A stretch of 64,000 nucleotides of DNA from Halomarinibacterium sp041392125 (GCA_041392125.1 JAWKMR010000004.1:62001-126000), one strand, 5' to 3'; shown: positions 7,546 to 16,239, numbered from the stretch's first letter. Numbers and translations: made by a program. Notes: generated by a model not told the origin, from the letters alone.

Positions 7546-8374
7546 TTTCTTCCGGTTCTAATGTTAATAAAATTTCTGAAACCAAATTCTTGTAAGCTGC
7601 AACACCATCTGAATGCGGGTTGACAATGTATGCCGGTTTGTTAGAAGTCGCGGCTTCACTTATTCTCACTGTATCAGGTATAATAGTCTGAAACGTTTCA
7701 ATTCCTTCATCTTCACACGTTTTTCTTATACTATCCATTTGCTGAGTATGATTTATTGTACCCCTTTTAACTTTCGTAAATACGACTCCAAGAAGTTCAA
7801 CATTGCAGTTGGGCAATCTCTTTTTTAGTTGATTAATTCTATTAGTCAAAAGAGGTAAGCCAATTGAAGGATAAAACTCTGGTATTACAGGAACAATAAT
7901 ATAATCACTTACGACCAATGCATTTTGTGGAGCTAACGTTAAATTTGGTGGGCAGTCGATTAATATGTAATCGTATTCTTTCTTGCAGTTTTTAAGCTGA
8001 TTTTGTAGAATAATTTCTCTACCAGCTTGACCGCTCAAATCCAAATCAAGGAAAGTTAATTCGATATGAGAGGGAATTAAGTCGAGACCATTAATATCGC
8101 ATACATTTTCTACAATTGCATTATTGATGTCGTATTCTTCTTCTCGAGAAGAAAAACCTTTATTCATTCCCAAAACATCTGCTATTGTGGCGTTATCTTT
8201 TAATTTTTCCCAAGTTTCAATTCCCATCAATGAGAAGGTTGCATTGGTTTGTGGGTCGAGGTCAATAATCAAAACATTCTTATTGTGCTCTTTTGCAAGA
8301 ATAGTAGCAATTTCAACTACCGTTGTAGTCTTGCCAACCCCACCTTTCATATTTATGAATGATATTATTGTCAT
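7538..8374 (-). CDS. ParA/Soj family ATPase
   Basis: A 278-residue ParA-type P-loop ATPase. It has the deviant Walker A NMKGGVGKTTTVVEIA at the N-terminus (signature lysine before GGVGKT), the A' strand LIIDLDPQTNATFS and Walker B YILIDCPP. Family members bind nonspecific DNA as ATP dimers and position plasmids, chromosomes or protein complexes. Unlike chromosomal soj, this gene is far from parB, oriC or gid genes. It instead leads an operon of two unknown proteins enclosed by 15-bp inverted repeats. That suggests a mobile partition or defence-like module rather than housekeeping segregation. Confidence 0.9.
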   Translation of the reverse strand: MTIISFINMKGGVGKTTTVVEIATILAKEHNKNVLIIDLDPQTNATFSLMGIETWEKLKDNATIADVLGMNKGFSSREEEYDINNAIVENVCDINGLDLIPSHIELTFLDLDLSGQAGREIILQNQLKNCKKEYDYILIDCPPNLTLAPQNALVVSDYIIVPVIPEFYPSIGLPLLTNRINQLKKRLPNCNVELLGVVFTKVKRGTINHTQQMDSIRKTCEDEGIETFQTIIPDTVRISEAATSNKPAYIVNPHSDGVAAYKNLVSEILLTLEPEENV

Positions 8375-8389
8375 AGTTTCTGTTATTTT

Positions 8390-8404
8390 AATATTGGTGC
8401 CAAC
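8390..8404 (-). repeat. Right terminal inverted repeat of ParA cassette
   Basis: On the minus strand this reads GTTGGCACCAATATT, matching the left copy at 6353-6367 in 14 of 15 positions. It lies 15 bases upstream of the parA-like start, so the two copies frame the operon with almost no spare sequence. Confidence 0.65.
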
Positions 8405-8629
8405 TTTTTATATCCAGAGTTTCATAAAGTTTATCCCATTCATCTATGGGGAATATTGCTTATTTTAAATATTTGATAACTTAGTCTTTAGTGGGGAGTC
8501 TTTCAAAGATAACGAAAAATGCTATTGAAAGTACCCCATAATACCAAAACCCAAGAATTTTCGTTATATAAAACGGTGCATCGTCTTCCGCTATCAATAC
8601 CGCCGGCAACTCATTTCTATTTCTATTTT
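8405..8629. other. Gene-free spacer with one hairpin
   Basis: I see no credible gene here. GGGGAGTCTTTCAA (8493-8506) and TTGAAAGTACCCC (8525-8537) form an imperfect hairpin. AACGAAAA (8511-8518) pairs with TTTTCGTT (8558-8565) as an alternative fold. The role is unknown. Confidence 0.5.
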
Positions 8630-8794
8630 ATACTATAAGTACGCTATAACTATGGTATAACCACGGCATAACCTTGGTATATCCATACTGTTCATACGGG
8701 GTACACACGGAGTATCTATGAAGTAACTACGGAGTACACACGGTGTATCCATACTTAAACCATACTGTTACCTAACTTAAACTATACTTGTGAG
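8630..8794. repeat. Degenerate 11-bp tandem repeat (about 15 units)
   Basis: Cutting the sequence every 11 bases from 8630 gives units that align throughout, for example ACGCTATAACT, ATGGTATAACC, ACGGCATAACC, TTGGTATATCC, ACGGGGTACAC, ACGGAGTATCT, ACGGAGTACAC, ACGGTGTATCC, ATACTTAAACC. A rough consensus is AYRSNGTAWMC. The phase holds for 14 to 15 units without an indel. The period is close to one helical turn. It is non-coding and sits between the ParA cassette and the DUF2071 gene. Confidence 0.7.
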
Positions 8795-8857
8795 GTGAAG
8801 GGTGAAGGGTGAAGGGTGAGTTGTGAGTTGTGAGTTGTGAATCGTGAATCGTGATAA
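8795..8857. repeat. 7-bp tandem repeat (nine units, GTGARNN)
   Basis: Nine exact 7-base units: three of GTGAAGG, three of GTGAGTT, two of GTGAATC, one GTGATAA. It abuts the 11-bp repeat and ends 14 bases before the 3' end of the DUF2071 gene. It resembles the short heptameric intergenic tandem repeats found in several bacterial groups. Copy number is probably variable through slippage. Confidence 0.85.
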
Positions 8858-8871
8858 CCACTACCCTTCAG

Positions 8872-9591
8872 TCAATTTGATGCCTTAATTACTTGTTTGT
8901 TCTCTACCGTAATGGGTGACCCTTCTGCCAAAAACACTGAAGTGGGTTTTAATGTGCTTAAAAACGCAAATTGTGGTCCATACACTTTTTTAAAATCTAC
9001 CGCTATGGTGTACTCTTTCATAGGGTAATGCTCCCACTTAGGATGGGTGACTTCATATTCGATAGCGGTAGTGGAATTTTTATAGGCATAGCCCCAATAA
9101 TGTTCAGCAATAAATTCGGTTTCACTGCCAGTTGGTATAGGCTGTGAGACTGGGTTTGCAACTACTGTAAAGGTATTCCAAAAGTTGTTTTTCTTCCATT
9201 GGTAGGTTACCTCATTTAGTTGCGAAGTAACTACCCAACGATGCTTCATCGGTAAGGTTTCATAGTTTTCTTTGTAGACCACATTTGCTACTAAGGTAAG
9301 TGCAGGTTTTGGGACAATTTCTTTAATAAATACTACCCCACGCTTGTATTGGTTACCATCAAAGCGTTTTACATAAAAGCGAAGATTTACTTCTTGAAAA
9401 GTACGGTGAAAAGGAATGGAAACACCCAATAGTTTTGTATTCAAAAACATAAACCCTACTAGGCTTACATAGCATTTTCCTTCCCACAAATCCAATTCAG
9501 TTCCGAAAGGTACATACGGAGCCAATAGCGATGGCTCAACCACATAATTTGCCATGGCCAGTTTTCGCCATTCTGCAGTAAGGAAACTCAT
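8872..9591 (-). CDS. DUF2071 (YqjF family) protein
   Basis: A 239-residue protein that matches the YqjF/DUF2071 family. The opening segment (AEWRKLAMANYVVEPSLLAP) and then the loop with ELDLWEGKCYVSLVGFMF are characteristic, as is NLRFYVKR. The fold is related to acetoacetate decarboxylase, but the catalytic role of DUF2071 members is not established. It begins 2 bases after the icmF stop on the same strand and is probably read from the same transcript. Confidence 0.85.
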   Translation of the reverse strand: MSFLTAEWRKLAMANYVVEPSLLAPYVPFGTELDLWEGKCYVSLVGFMFLNTKLLGVSIPFHRTFQEVNLRFYVKRFDGNQYKRGVVFIKEIVPKPALTLVANVVYKENYETLPMKHRWVVTSQLNEVTYQWKKNNFWNTFTVVANPVSQPIPTGSETEFIAEHYWGYAYKNSTTAIEYEVTHPKWEHYPMKEYTIAVDFKKVYGPQFAFLSTLKPTSVFLAEGSPITVENKQVIKASN

Positions 9592-9593
9592 TA

Positions 9594-12500
9594 TTACATA
9601 TTTCTACGATATTGCCCTCCTACTTCAAACAAGGCATCGGTAATTTGTCCCAGAGAACATACTTTGGTGGCTTCCATTAAGGCTTCAAAGATATTCTCGT
9701 TTTGTATGGCCGCTTTTTGCACTTTTTGTAATGCCTCTTTGGCTTTGTTGGGGTAGCTTTTGTGCAGTTGCTCCAACGTATGAATCTGCGCCTGTTTTTC
9801 CTCTTCGGTAGCGCGAATGACCTCCATCGGTAAAATAGTGGGCGACCCCTTGCTGCTTAAAAAGGTGTTTACACCTATTATAGGGAACTCCCCTGTATGT
9901 TTTAAGGTTTCGTAGTACAAACTTTCCTCCTGGATCTTACTGCGTTGGTACATGGTTTCCATAGCGCCCAACACGCCGCCGCGTTCGGTGATGCTATCGA
10001 ATTCCTGTAGTACCGCTTCTTCCACCAGATCGGTGAGTTCTTCAATAATAAAGGAACCCTGAATAGGGTTTTCGTTTTTCGCCAAGCCCAGCTCTTTATT
10101 GATAATCAACTGGATGGCCATGGCACGACGAACGCTTTCTTCGGTGGGGGTTGTTATGGCTTCATCGTAGGCATTAGTGTGTAGCGAATTACAGTTGTCG
10201 TAAATGGCGTAGAGTGCCTGTAATGTGGTACGGATGTCGTTAAAGTCTATTTCCTGGGCGTGCAAACTCCTTCCGGAAGTTTGAATGTGGTATTTCAGCA
10301 TTTGTGCTCTGGGGTTGGCACCGTATTTGTCGCGCATGGCCTTGGCCCAGATCTTACGTGCCACTCGACCGATGACCGAATATTCCGGATCAATACCATT
10401 ACTGAAAAAGAACGATAAATTAGGTCCAAACTCGTTAATGTCCATCCCACGAGACAGGTAATATTCTACGTAGGTAAAGCCGTTGGCCAAGGTAAACGCC
10501 AACTGCGAAATAGGATTGGCACCCGCTTCGGCAATGTGGTAGCCCGAAATAGACACTGAATAAAAGTTACGTACCTTCTGCTGAATGAAGTACTCTTGCA
10601 CATCGCCCATTAATCGTAAGGCAAATTCGGTAGAAAAAATACAGGTGTTCTGTGCCTGGTCTTCTTTTAAAATATCGGCTTGTACGGTACCCCGAACCTG
10701 CTGTAGGGTTTGGGCTTTAATTTTTGAATACACATTGGCAGGCAATACTTGATCGCCCGTAACCCCCAGCAACATTAAGCCCAAGCCGTCGTTTCCTTCG
10801 GGTAGATCGCCGTAGTATTTGGGACGCTCCGTTCCTTTTTCTTTGTAAATGGCTTCCATCTTCTTTTGGACCTCCTTTTCCAAACCGTTCTCTTTAATGT
10901 ATTTCTCACAATTTTGGTCGATGGCGGCATTCATAAAAAAGCCTAATAACATCGGTGCCGGCCCATTGATGGTCATACTCACCGAGGTCATCGGGTCACT
11001 AAGGTCAAAACCGGAATAGAGTTTTTTGGCATCGTCCAAACAGCAAATGGACACCCCGGCATTACCAATCTTTCCGTAGATATCAGGACGATGACCCGGG
11101 TCGTTCCCATAGAGGGTAACACTGTCAAAGGCGGTGGAAAGCCGCTTGGCGGGCATCCCCAAACTTACATAATGAAAACGCCGATTGGTACGCTCAGGGC
11201 CGCCTTCTCCGGCAAACATACGTGTAGGATCTTCGCCGGTGCGTTTAAATGGGTATAGCCCGGAGGCATAGGGAAATTGACCGGGTACGTTTTCCTGCAG
11301 ACACCACCGCAAAATATCCCCCCAGGCCTGGTATTTAGGAAGGGCCACTTTGGGAATTTGGGTATGCGAAAGGCTTTCGGTATGCGTTTCGATGTTGATT
11401 TCTTTCCCTCGCACTTTAAACGAATAAACAGGGTCTTTGTAGCGTTGCACGGTCGTGTTCCAGGTCATCAATGTTTCCCAATGATGCGGATCGAGGTCCA
11501 TTTTCACGCGGTCGAATTCTGCCAATAGGAGTTTTAGTAGGTCTTTATTTTTTTCCGAAGAAAGGATACTTTCTGAAACAATACCCGCTTTGTCTAATGT
11601 TGGCTTTCCTCCCGAAATAGTTTCTATGGTTTTAAAAATACCATAGAGTCTTTGGGCTACTTCTACCTGCTGTGAAGCCACTTTATCGTAGTTTCTGTTG
11701 TTTTCGGCAATTTCTGAAAGGTAGCGCGTACGTGCAGGAGGAATCACAAAAATCTTCTCGCTCATTTCGTCACTTATCTCGTAGCTACTTTTTAAATCTG
11801 CATTGGTTTTCGCTACAATCTTATCCATAACAGCCTTATAAAGCTGGTTCATCCCGGGATCGTTAAACTGGGAGGCAATAGTGCCATAGACCGGTAATTG
11901 GTCCTGGGGGGTGTCCCACAGATTGTGGTTACGCATGTATTGCTTTTTCACATCCCGAAGGGCATCCAGCGAGCCCCGCTTATCGAATTTGTTGATGGCT
12001 ACCAGATCGGCAAAGTCCAACATATCTATTTTTTCCAATTGCGTAGCGGCGCCAAACTCGGGTGTCATCACATAGAGGGAAACATCGCTGTGGTCGAGGA
12101 TTTCGGTATCGCTTTGTCCAATACCCGAGGTTTCCAAGACAATTAAATCGTATTCGGCAGCCTTAAGCACTTCAATGGCTTCGTGCACATATTTGGACAA
12201 GGCCAGATTGCTTTGGCGTGTCGCCAGACTACGCATATACACTCTGGGATTGTTGATGGCGTTCATCCGGATACGATCGCCTAACAAGGCACCGCCGGTC
12301 TTCCGTTTGGAAGGATCTACAGATACTAAGGCAATGGTTTTTTTGGGGAAGTCAATCAAAAAACGACGCACCAGTTCGTCCACCAAGGAGGATTTTCCGG
12401 CCCCGCCTGTTCCTGTAATTCCTAACACGGGAATGGTCGCTTTTTCGTTCTTCTTATGAATTTGATTCAGGGTGTCTTTGGCTACTTCGGGGAAGTTTTC

Positions 12501-13019
12501 TGCCGAAGAAATAATACGAGCTATGGCTTTCGGGTTTTTCTTCGGAAGGTCTTTCAGTTCCCCATTTAAAGAATCCCCCACGGGAAAGTCAGCTTGCTGT
12601 ACCAAGTCGTTAATCATTCCCTGCAAGCCCATTTCACGACCGTCATCGGGTGAGTAAATACGGGTAATGCCATAGTCCATCAAGTCTTTAATTTCCGAAG
12701 GTAAGATGACACCGCCACCACCACCAAAAATCTTGATATGCCCCGCTCCTTTTTCCTGCAGCAAGTCGTACATATATTTAAAATACTCGTTATGCCCTCC
12801 TTGATACGAAGTCATGGCTATGGCATTGGCATCTTCCTGAATTGCAGTATTGACCACTTCTTCCACGCTTCTATCGTGTCCTAAATGAATCACCTCTACC
12901 CCCGTGGCCTGAATGATGCGGCGCATAATGTTGATAGCGGCATCATGACCATCAAAAAGGGAAGCTGCGGTGACGATTCGAACTTTATGTTTGGGCTGAT
13001 AGGGAGAAACTTGTTGCAT
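9594..13019 (-). CDS. icmF: Fused isobutyryl-CoA/methylmalonyl-CoA-type mutase (IcmF)
   Basis: About 1141 residues from the ATG at 13019. That start is preferred over 13049 because homologues begin close to the B12 domain. The order is typical of IcmF: N-terminal cobalamin-binding domain (LFDGHDAAINIM; HLGHDRS), a MeaB-like GTPase chaperone with Walker A GITGTGGAGKSS (about 200-211) and NKFD (about 343-346), then the mutase TIM-barrel with YPFKRTGEDPTRM and SISGYHIAEAGAN. Fusion lets the chaperone load and protect adenosylcobalamin in one chain. It interconverts branched and linear acyl-CoAs, probably isobutyryl- and n-butyryl-CoA; exact substrate choice is not proven here. It depends on B12, but no cobalamin riboswitch was seen upstream. 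Confidence 0.9.
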   Translation of the reverse strand: MQQVSPYQPKHKVRIVTAASLFDGHDAAINIMRRIIQATGVEVIHLGHDRSVEEVVNTAIQEDANAIAMTSYQGGHNEYFKYMYDLLQEKGAGHIKIFGGGGGVILPSEIKDLMDYGITRIYSPDDGREMGLQGMINDLVQQADFPVGDSLNGELKDLPKKNPKAIARIISSAENFPEVAKDTLNQIHKKNEKATIPVLGITGTGGAGKSSLVDELVRRFLIDFPKKTIALVSVDPSKRKTGGALLGDRIRMNAINNPRVYMRSLATRQSNLALSKYVHEAIEVLKAAEYDLIVLETSGIGQSDTEILDHSDVSLYVMTPEFGAATQLEKIDMLDFADLVAINKFDKRGSLDALRDVKKQYMRNHNLWDTPQDQLPVYGTIASQFNDPGMNQLYKAVMDKIVAKTNADLKSSYEISDEMSEKIFVIPPARTRYLSEIAENNRNYDKVASQQVEVAQRLYGIFKTIETISGGKPTLDKAGIVSESILSSEKNKDLLKLLLAEFDRVKMDLDPHHWETLMTWNTTVQRYKDPVYSFKVRGKEINIETHTESLSHTQIPKVALPKYQAWGDILRWCLQENVPGQFPYASGLYPFKRTGEDPTRMFAGEGGPERTNRRFHYVSLGMPAKRLSTAFDSVTLYGNDPGHRPDIYGKIGNAGVSICCLDDAKKLYSGFDLSDPMTSVSMTINGPAPMLLGFFMNAAIDQNCEKYIKENGLEKEVQKKMEAIYKEKGTERPKYYGDLPEGNDGLGLMLLGVTGDQVLPANVYSKIKAQTLQQVRGTVQADILKEDQAQNTCIFSTEFALRLMGDVQEYFIQQKVRNFYSVSISGYHIAEAGANPISQLAFTLANGFTYVEYYLSRGMDINEFGPNLSFFFSNGIDPEYSVIGRVARKIWAKAMRDKYGANPRAQMLKYHIQTSGRSLHAQEIDFNDIRTTLQALYAIYDNCNSLHTNAYDEAITTPTEESVRRAMAIQLIINKELGLAKNENPIQGSFIIEELTDLVEEAVLQEFDSITERGGVLGAMETMYQRSKIQEESLYYETLKHTGEFPIIGVNTFLSSKGSPTILPMEVIRATEEEKQAQIHTLEQLHKSYPNKAKEALQKVQKAAIQNENIFEALMEATKVCSLGQITDALFEVGGQYRRNM

Positions 13020-13132
13020 TGATAAAAGAAACTGGTTTTGGAACTGCAAATTTACGAAATTCGCATGGAAAGGAAGGATATGTTTGTTTTTTTACAATAC
13101 AGAAATTTCGGAAGGGTTTTTGTTTTAATTGG

Positions 13133-13140
13133 TATCTTTG
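13133..13140 (+). promoter_or_regulatory. Candidate -7 box (TATCTTTG)
   Basis: TATCTTTG matches TAnnTTTG 20 bases upstream of the ATG at 13161 and supports that start for the DUF4197 gene. No clear -33 TTG at the preferred spacing. Confidence 0.5.
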
Positions 13141-13160
13141 AAAATAAAAATTTCTATATA

Positions 13161-13868
13161 ATGATGAAAAAGATATTTTTAATAGGAATGGTCTTCTTCC
13201 TTACTTCCTGTGATGAATTGCAAAACGTAGTAAATACGCTTCCCACAGGGGATGGCGGCATTAGCGATACCATGATTGCCAGCGGACTTCGGGAAGCATT
13301 AGATTTTGGGATTGACAAACAAGTGACCAAGCTTACCCAAAAAGACGGGTTTTACAAAAACCAATTGGTTAAGATTTTACTCCCTCAAGAATTGCAAAAA
13401 GTAGATCAAACGCTACGCGATATTGGGCTTTCCAACCTTGCCGATCAAGGCTTATTATTACTGAATCGAGCTGCTGAAGATGCGGTAAAAGAAGCGACCC
13501 CTATTTTTGTGGATGCCGTAAAGGGCATCACTTTCAATGATGCTAAAAACATTTTATTGGGTCCCGACAATGCTGCTACCAACTATCTGCAAGGAAAAAC
13601 ACAATCTCCCTTGTATGGAAAATTTAATCCGGTGATTCAAAACTCGTTTTCCAAAGTAGGCGCCGACCAGATATGGACCAATATTATTACCAAATACAAT
13701 TCCATTCCATTGGTTAATAAAGTAAATCCCGATTTAACCGATTATGTTACCAACGAGGCGCTGAAAGGGGTTTATAAAATGATTTCGGTGGAAGAAAAAA
13801 ACATTCGGGATAAGGTTTCTTCCCGAACGACCGATTTACTACGAAAAGTATTTGCGTTGCAGGATTAA
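13161..13868 (+). CDS. DUF4197 domain-containing lipoprotein
   Basis: 235 residues from the paired ATGs at 13161. The frame is open further upstream to 13038, but that would add a non-signal extension and overlap a promoter. The N-terminus KKIFLIGMVFFLTSC is a lipoprotein signal with the cysteine close to residue 15. The rest matches DUF4197: helical, with DTMIASGLREALDFGI and LTQKDGFYKN early and TDLLRKVFALQD at the end. Function unknown; probably periplasmic and membrane-anchored. Its stop shares TTAA with the convergent pyrF stop. Confidence 0.85.
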   Translation: MMKKIFLIGMVFFLTSCDELQNVVNTLPTGDGGISDTMIASGLREALDFGIDKQVTKLTQKDGFYKNQLVKILLPQELQKVDQTLRDIGLSNLADQGLLLLNRAAEDAVKEATPIFVDAVKGITFNDAKNILLGPDNAATNYLQGKTQSPLYGKFNPVIQNSFSKVGADQIWTNIITKYNSIPLVNKVNPDLTDYVTNEALKGVYKMISVEEKNIRDKVSSRTTDLLRKVFALQD

Positions 13869-14683
13869 CGAGCTTCCAAAATAGTTTGCATCTCTTGTTG
13901 TAGTATTTTAGCCGACTTTGCAGCTGCTTCGGCAAAATCTTTTTGGTTGGAAGCATAAATAATTCCGCGGGAAGAATTAATGAGTAACCCTACCTCTTTG
14001 GTCATTCCATAGTTACAAACTTCCTGAAGGCTTCCTCCTTGGGCACCCACTCCGGGGACTAATAGAAAACTATGGGGGATAATTTGACGGATTTCAGCCA
14101 AATATTCTGCTTTGGTAGCTCCTACCACGTACATTAAATTTTGGCTATTGTGCCAATTCTTTGAAGTTTCAATCACCCTTTTGTACAATTCTTTTCCTTC
14201 TGTAGTTTTGGTTTGAAAATCGAAAGCACCTTCGTTGGAAGTCAGTGCAAGTAAGATAGTATGTTTGTCTTCAAAAGATAAAAACGGCTCTACCGAATCT
14301 TTCCCCATATAGGGAGCTACAGTTACCGAATCGAACCCCATATCTTCAAAAAATGCCTTTGCATACATTTTTGACGTGTTACCAATATCGCCTCGTTTGG
14401 CATCGGCAATGGTAAAGATCTCAGGGTGGTTTTCGTTCAGATACTCAATGGTTTTTTGAAGCGACTGCCAGCCTTTCAGCCCATAGGCTTCATAAAAAGC
14501 CGTATTGGGTTTATAGGCCACGGCCAATTGATGCGTAGCATCGATAATAGCCTTGTTGAAGGCAAAAATGGGGTCTTCCTCCTTCAGCAGATGAGACGGA
14601 ATTTTATCCAAATCGACATCGAGACCGATGCAGAGGAAGGATTTCTTTTTATGAATTTGTTCAATTAAAAGGTGCTGGGTCAT
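13865..14683 (-). CDS. pyrF: Orotidine 5'-phosphate decarboxylase
   Basis: 272 residues, matching the longer pyrF subfamily found in Bacteroidota and Mycobacteria. The catalytic signature is IADAKRGDIGNT, with the Asp-Lys-Asp arrangement of the active site; FLCIGLDVDLDKIP is at the N-terminus and LLVPGVGAQGG forms the phosphate-binding region. It converts OMP to UMP, the last step of de novo pyrimidine synthesis. pyrE lies about 29 kb away in this window. The start codon lies inside a 10-base direct repeat (GGTGCTGGGT at 14671-14680 and 14685-14694), so the MTQHL N-terminus is partly encoded by repeat sequence. Confidence 0.95.
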   Translation of the reverse strand: MTQHLLIEQIHKKKSFLCIGLDVDLDKIPSHLLKEEDPIFAFNKAIIDATHQLAVAYKPNTAFYEAYGLKGWQSLQKTIEYLNENHPEIFTIADAKRGDIGNTSKMYAKAFFEDMGFDSVTVAPYMGKDSVEPFLSFEDKHTILLALTSNEGAFDFQTKTTEGKELYKRVIETSKNWHNSQNLMYVVGATKAEYLAEIRQIIPHSFLLVPGVGAQGGSLQEVCNYGMTKEVGLLINSSRGIIYASNQKDFAEAAAKSAKILQQEMQTILEAR

Positions 14684-14703
14684 AGGTGCTGGGTAAAAGG
14701 TTG

Positions 14704-15060
14704 TTATTGTTTTTGAGCATAATTTACCAATGCCTTTATTCTTTTTTGCAAGGTAACTATTTCAGAAGTAATTTCAGTTACCTGTGTCCTATTCAAAATA
14801 TTTAATTCAAGACAAATTTCGAATTGTGTTTCTAATTCAAATGCTGAACCCAATGCTATTTGTAAAAAACGAACAAAATCTTTTTGGGAATCTTTGGAGC
14901 ATCCTTCTGCTATATTTGATGGAATTGAAACAGCGCACCGATTCATTTGCGAAACCAAGCCAAATTTTTCAGTATCTGGAAGCGTTTCAGTTAAGTTATA
15001 TACTTTACCAACAAGCTTTATTGCTTCCTTCCAAATATCCAATTCCCTAAAGTTCCTCAT
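14704..15060 (-). CDS. Four-helix-bundle protein (S23/IVS-type)
   Basis: A 118-residue all-helical protein of the family first seen inside 23S rRNA intervening sequences. Diagnostic segments are FRELDIWKEAIKLV at the N-terminus, the NRCAVSIPSNIAEG core, and FVRFLQIALGSAFELETQ. Standalone copies are scattered through Bacteroidota and often lie in variable spots, as here between pyrF and prfA. They form pentamers in known structures, but their cellular role is unclear. A second, frameshifted member lies at 30496-30836. Confidence 0.9.
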   Translation of the reverse strand: MRNFRELDIWKEAIKLVGKVYNLTETLPDTEKFGLVSQMNRCAVSIPSNIAEGCSKDSQKDFVRFLQIALGSAFELETQFEICLELNILNRTQVTEITSEIVTLQKRIKALVNYAQKQ

Positions 15061-15099
15061 AATGTTGCCTTTAACCTAGGACCTTTCACCTTATACCTA

Positions 15100-16176
15100 T
15101 TAAAACGCTTCTCCAGATTCCTGCAACTTCTCAGTGTTTCGCACCAAGTGGATTTCGTCAATAATTCGTTGAATGTCTCCATCCATGATATTGCCCAAAT
15201 CGTATAAGGTGAGGTTAATTCTGTGGTCGGTTACCCGTCCTTGCGGGTAATTATAGGTTCTGATTTTGGCACTTCGGTCGCCCGAGGAAACCATGCTTTT
15301 TCGTTTTTCAGAATCGGCTTCCATCTTTTTAGCGAGTTCCAGTTCGTATAGGCGCGAACGCAATACTTTAAGTGCTTTCTCCAGGTTTTTGTGGGACGAT
15401 TTCTGGTCTTGACAACTCACGATCATCCCTGTAGGTTCGTGGTGCAATTTAATGGCCGAATAGGTAGTGTTCACCGATTGCCCCCCGGGTCCGGTAGAGG
15501 TAGTACGTTCAATACGCACTTCGCTCATATCCAGTTCCACATCAAATTCTTCCGCTTCGGGAAGCACAATTACGGTAGCTGCACTGGTATGCACTCGCCC
15601 TTGGGTTTCGGTTTGCGGTACTCGCTGCACTCGGTGTACTCCGGCTTCGTATTTTAATGTTCCGTAAACATCTTCCCCATTGATTTCGAAAATAATTTCT
15701 TTGTAACCACCACTGGTTCCTTCGTTATAATCTACCAAACTCACACTCCAACCCTTGCTTTCGCAATACTTGGTGTACATTCGGTACAAATCACCTGCAA
15801 AGATACTGGCTTCATCCCCTCCTGTTCCGGCACGTATTTCCATCACTGCATTTTTTGCATCTTCCGGATCCTTGGGAATTAAAAGAAATTTAATTTCTTC
15901 TTCCAATATGGGCAAGCGTTCTTCTGCAGTTTCCAACTCCATTTTGGCCATTTCTACCATTTCGGCATCGCTGCCGTCGTTAATAATTTCGTTGGCTTCT
16001 TTTATGGAATTAGTAATAGAGACATATTCCTCCCGTTTCTCCATTAACTCGCGCAGGTCTTTGTATTCTTTGTTTAATTGAATGTACCGTTTCTGGTCGC
16101 TAATGACATCGGGCTGAATAATTAAATCGCCTATCTCGTCAAAGCGTTGTTTTATAATTTGAAGTTTTTCTAGCAT
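15100..16176 (-). CDS. prfA: Peptide chain release factor 1
   Basis: 358 residues, the normal RF1 length. GGQ is at 231-233 within STGPGGQSVNTTYS and triggers peptidyl-tRNA hydrolysis. The RF1 stop-recognition tripeptide of the PxT type is PQT (187-189), in HRVQRVPQTETQGRVHTS. This marks RF1, which reads UAA and UAG, rather than RF2 (SPF). No programmed frameshift is needed. It sits between the four-helix-bundle gene and purM on the same strand. Confidence 0.97.
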   Translation of the reverse strand: MLEKLQIIKQRFDEIGDLIIQPDVISDQKRYIQLNKEYKDLRELMEKREEYVSITNSIKEANEIINDGSDAEMVEMAKMELETAEERLPILEEEIKFLLIPKDPEDAKNAVMEIRAGTGGDEASIFAGDLYRMYTKYCESKGWSVSLVDYNEGTSGGYKEIIFEINGEDVYGTLKYEAGVHRVQRVPQTETQGRVHTSAATVIVLPEAEEFDVELDMSEVRIERTTSTGPGGQSVNTTYSAIKLHHEPTGMIVSCQDQKSSHKNLEKALKVLRSRLYELELAKKMEADSEKRKSMVSSGDRSAKIRTYNYPQGRVTDHRINLTLYDLGNIMDGDIQRIIDEIHLVRNTEKLQESGEAF

Positions 16177-16239
16177 ATTTCAACTTATAGCCGTTCATTT
16201 TTGGCTGCGCAAATTTACAATAAAATACGGTTGCTTGTA

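Noticed and set aside
8630..8857. Possible CRISPR-like array
   Set aside because: The units are 11 and 7 bases, directly adjacent with no unique spacers, and no cas gene is present.
13038..13160. Longer N-terminus for the DUF4197 lipoprotein
   Set aside because: The extension would bury the signal peptide and cover a good -7 promoter box at 13133-13140.
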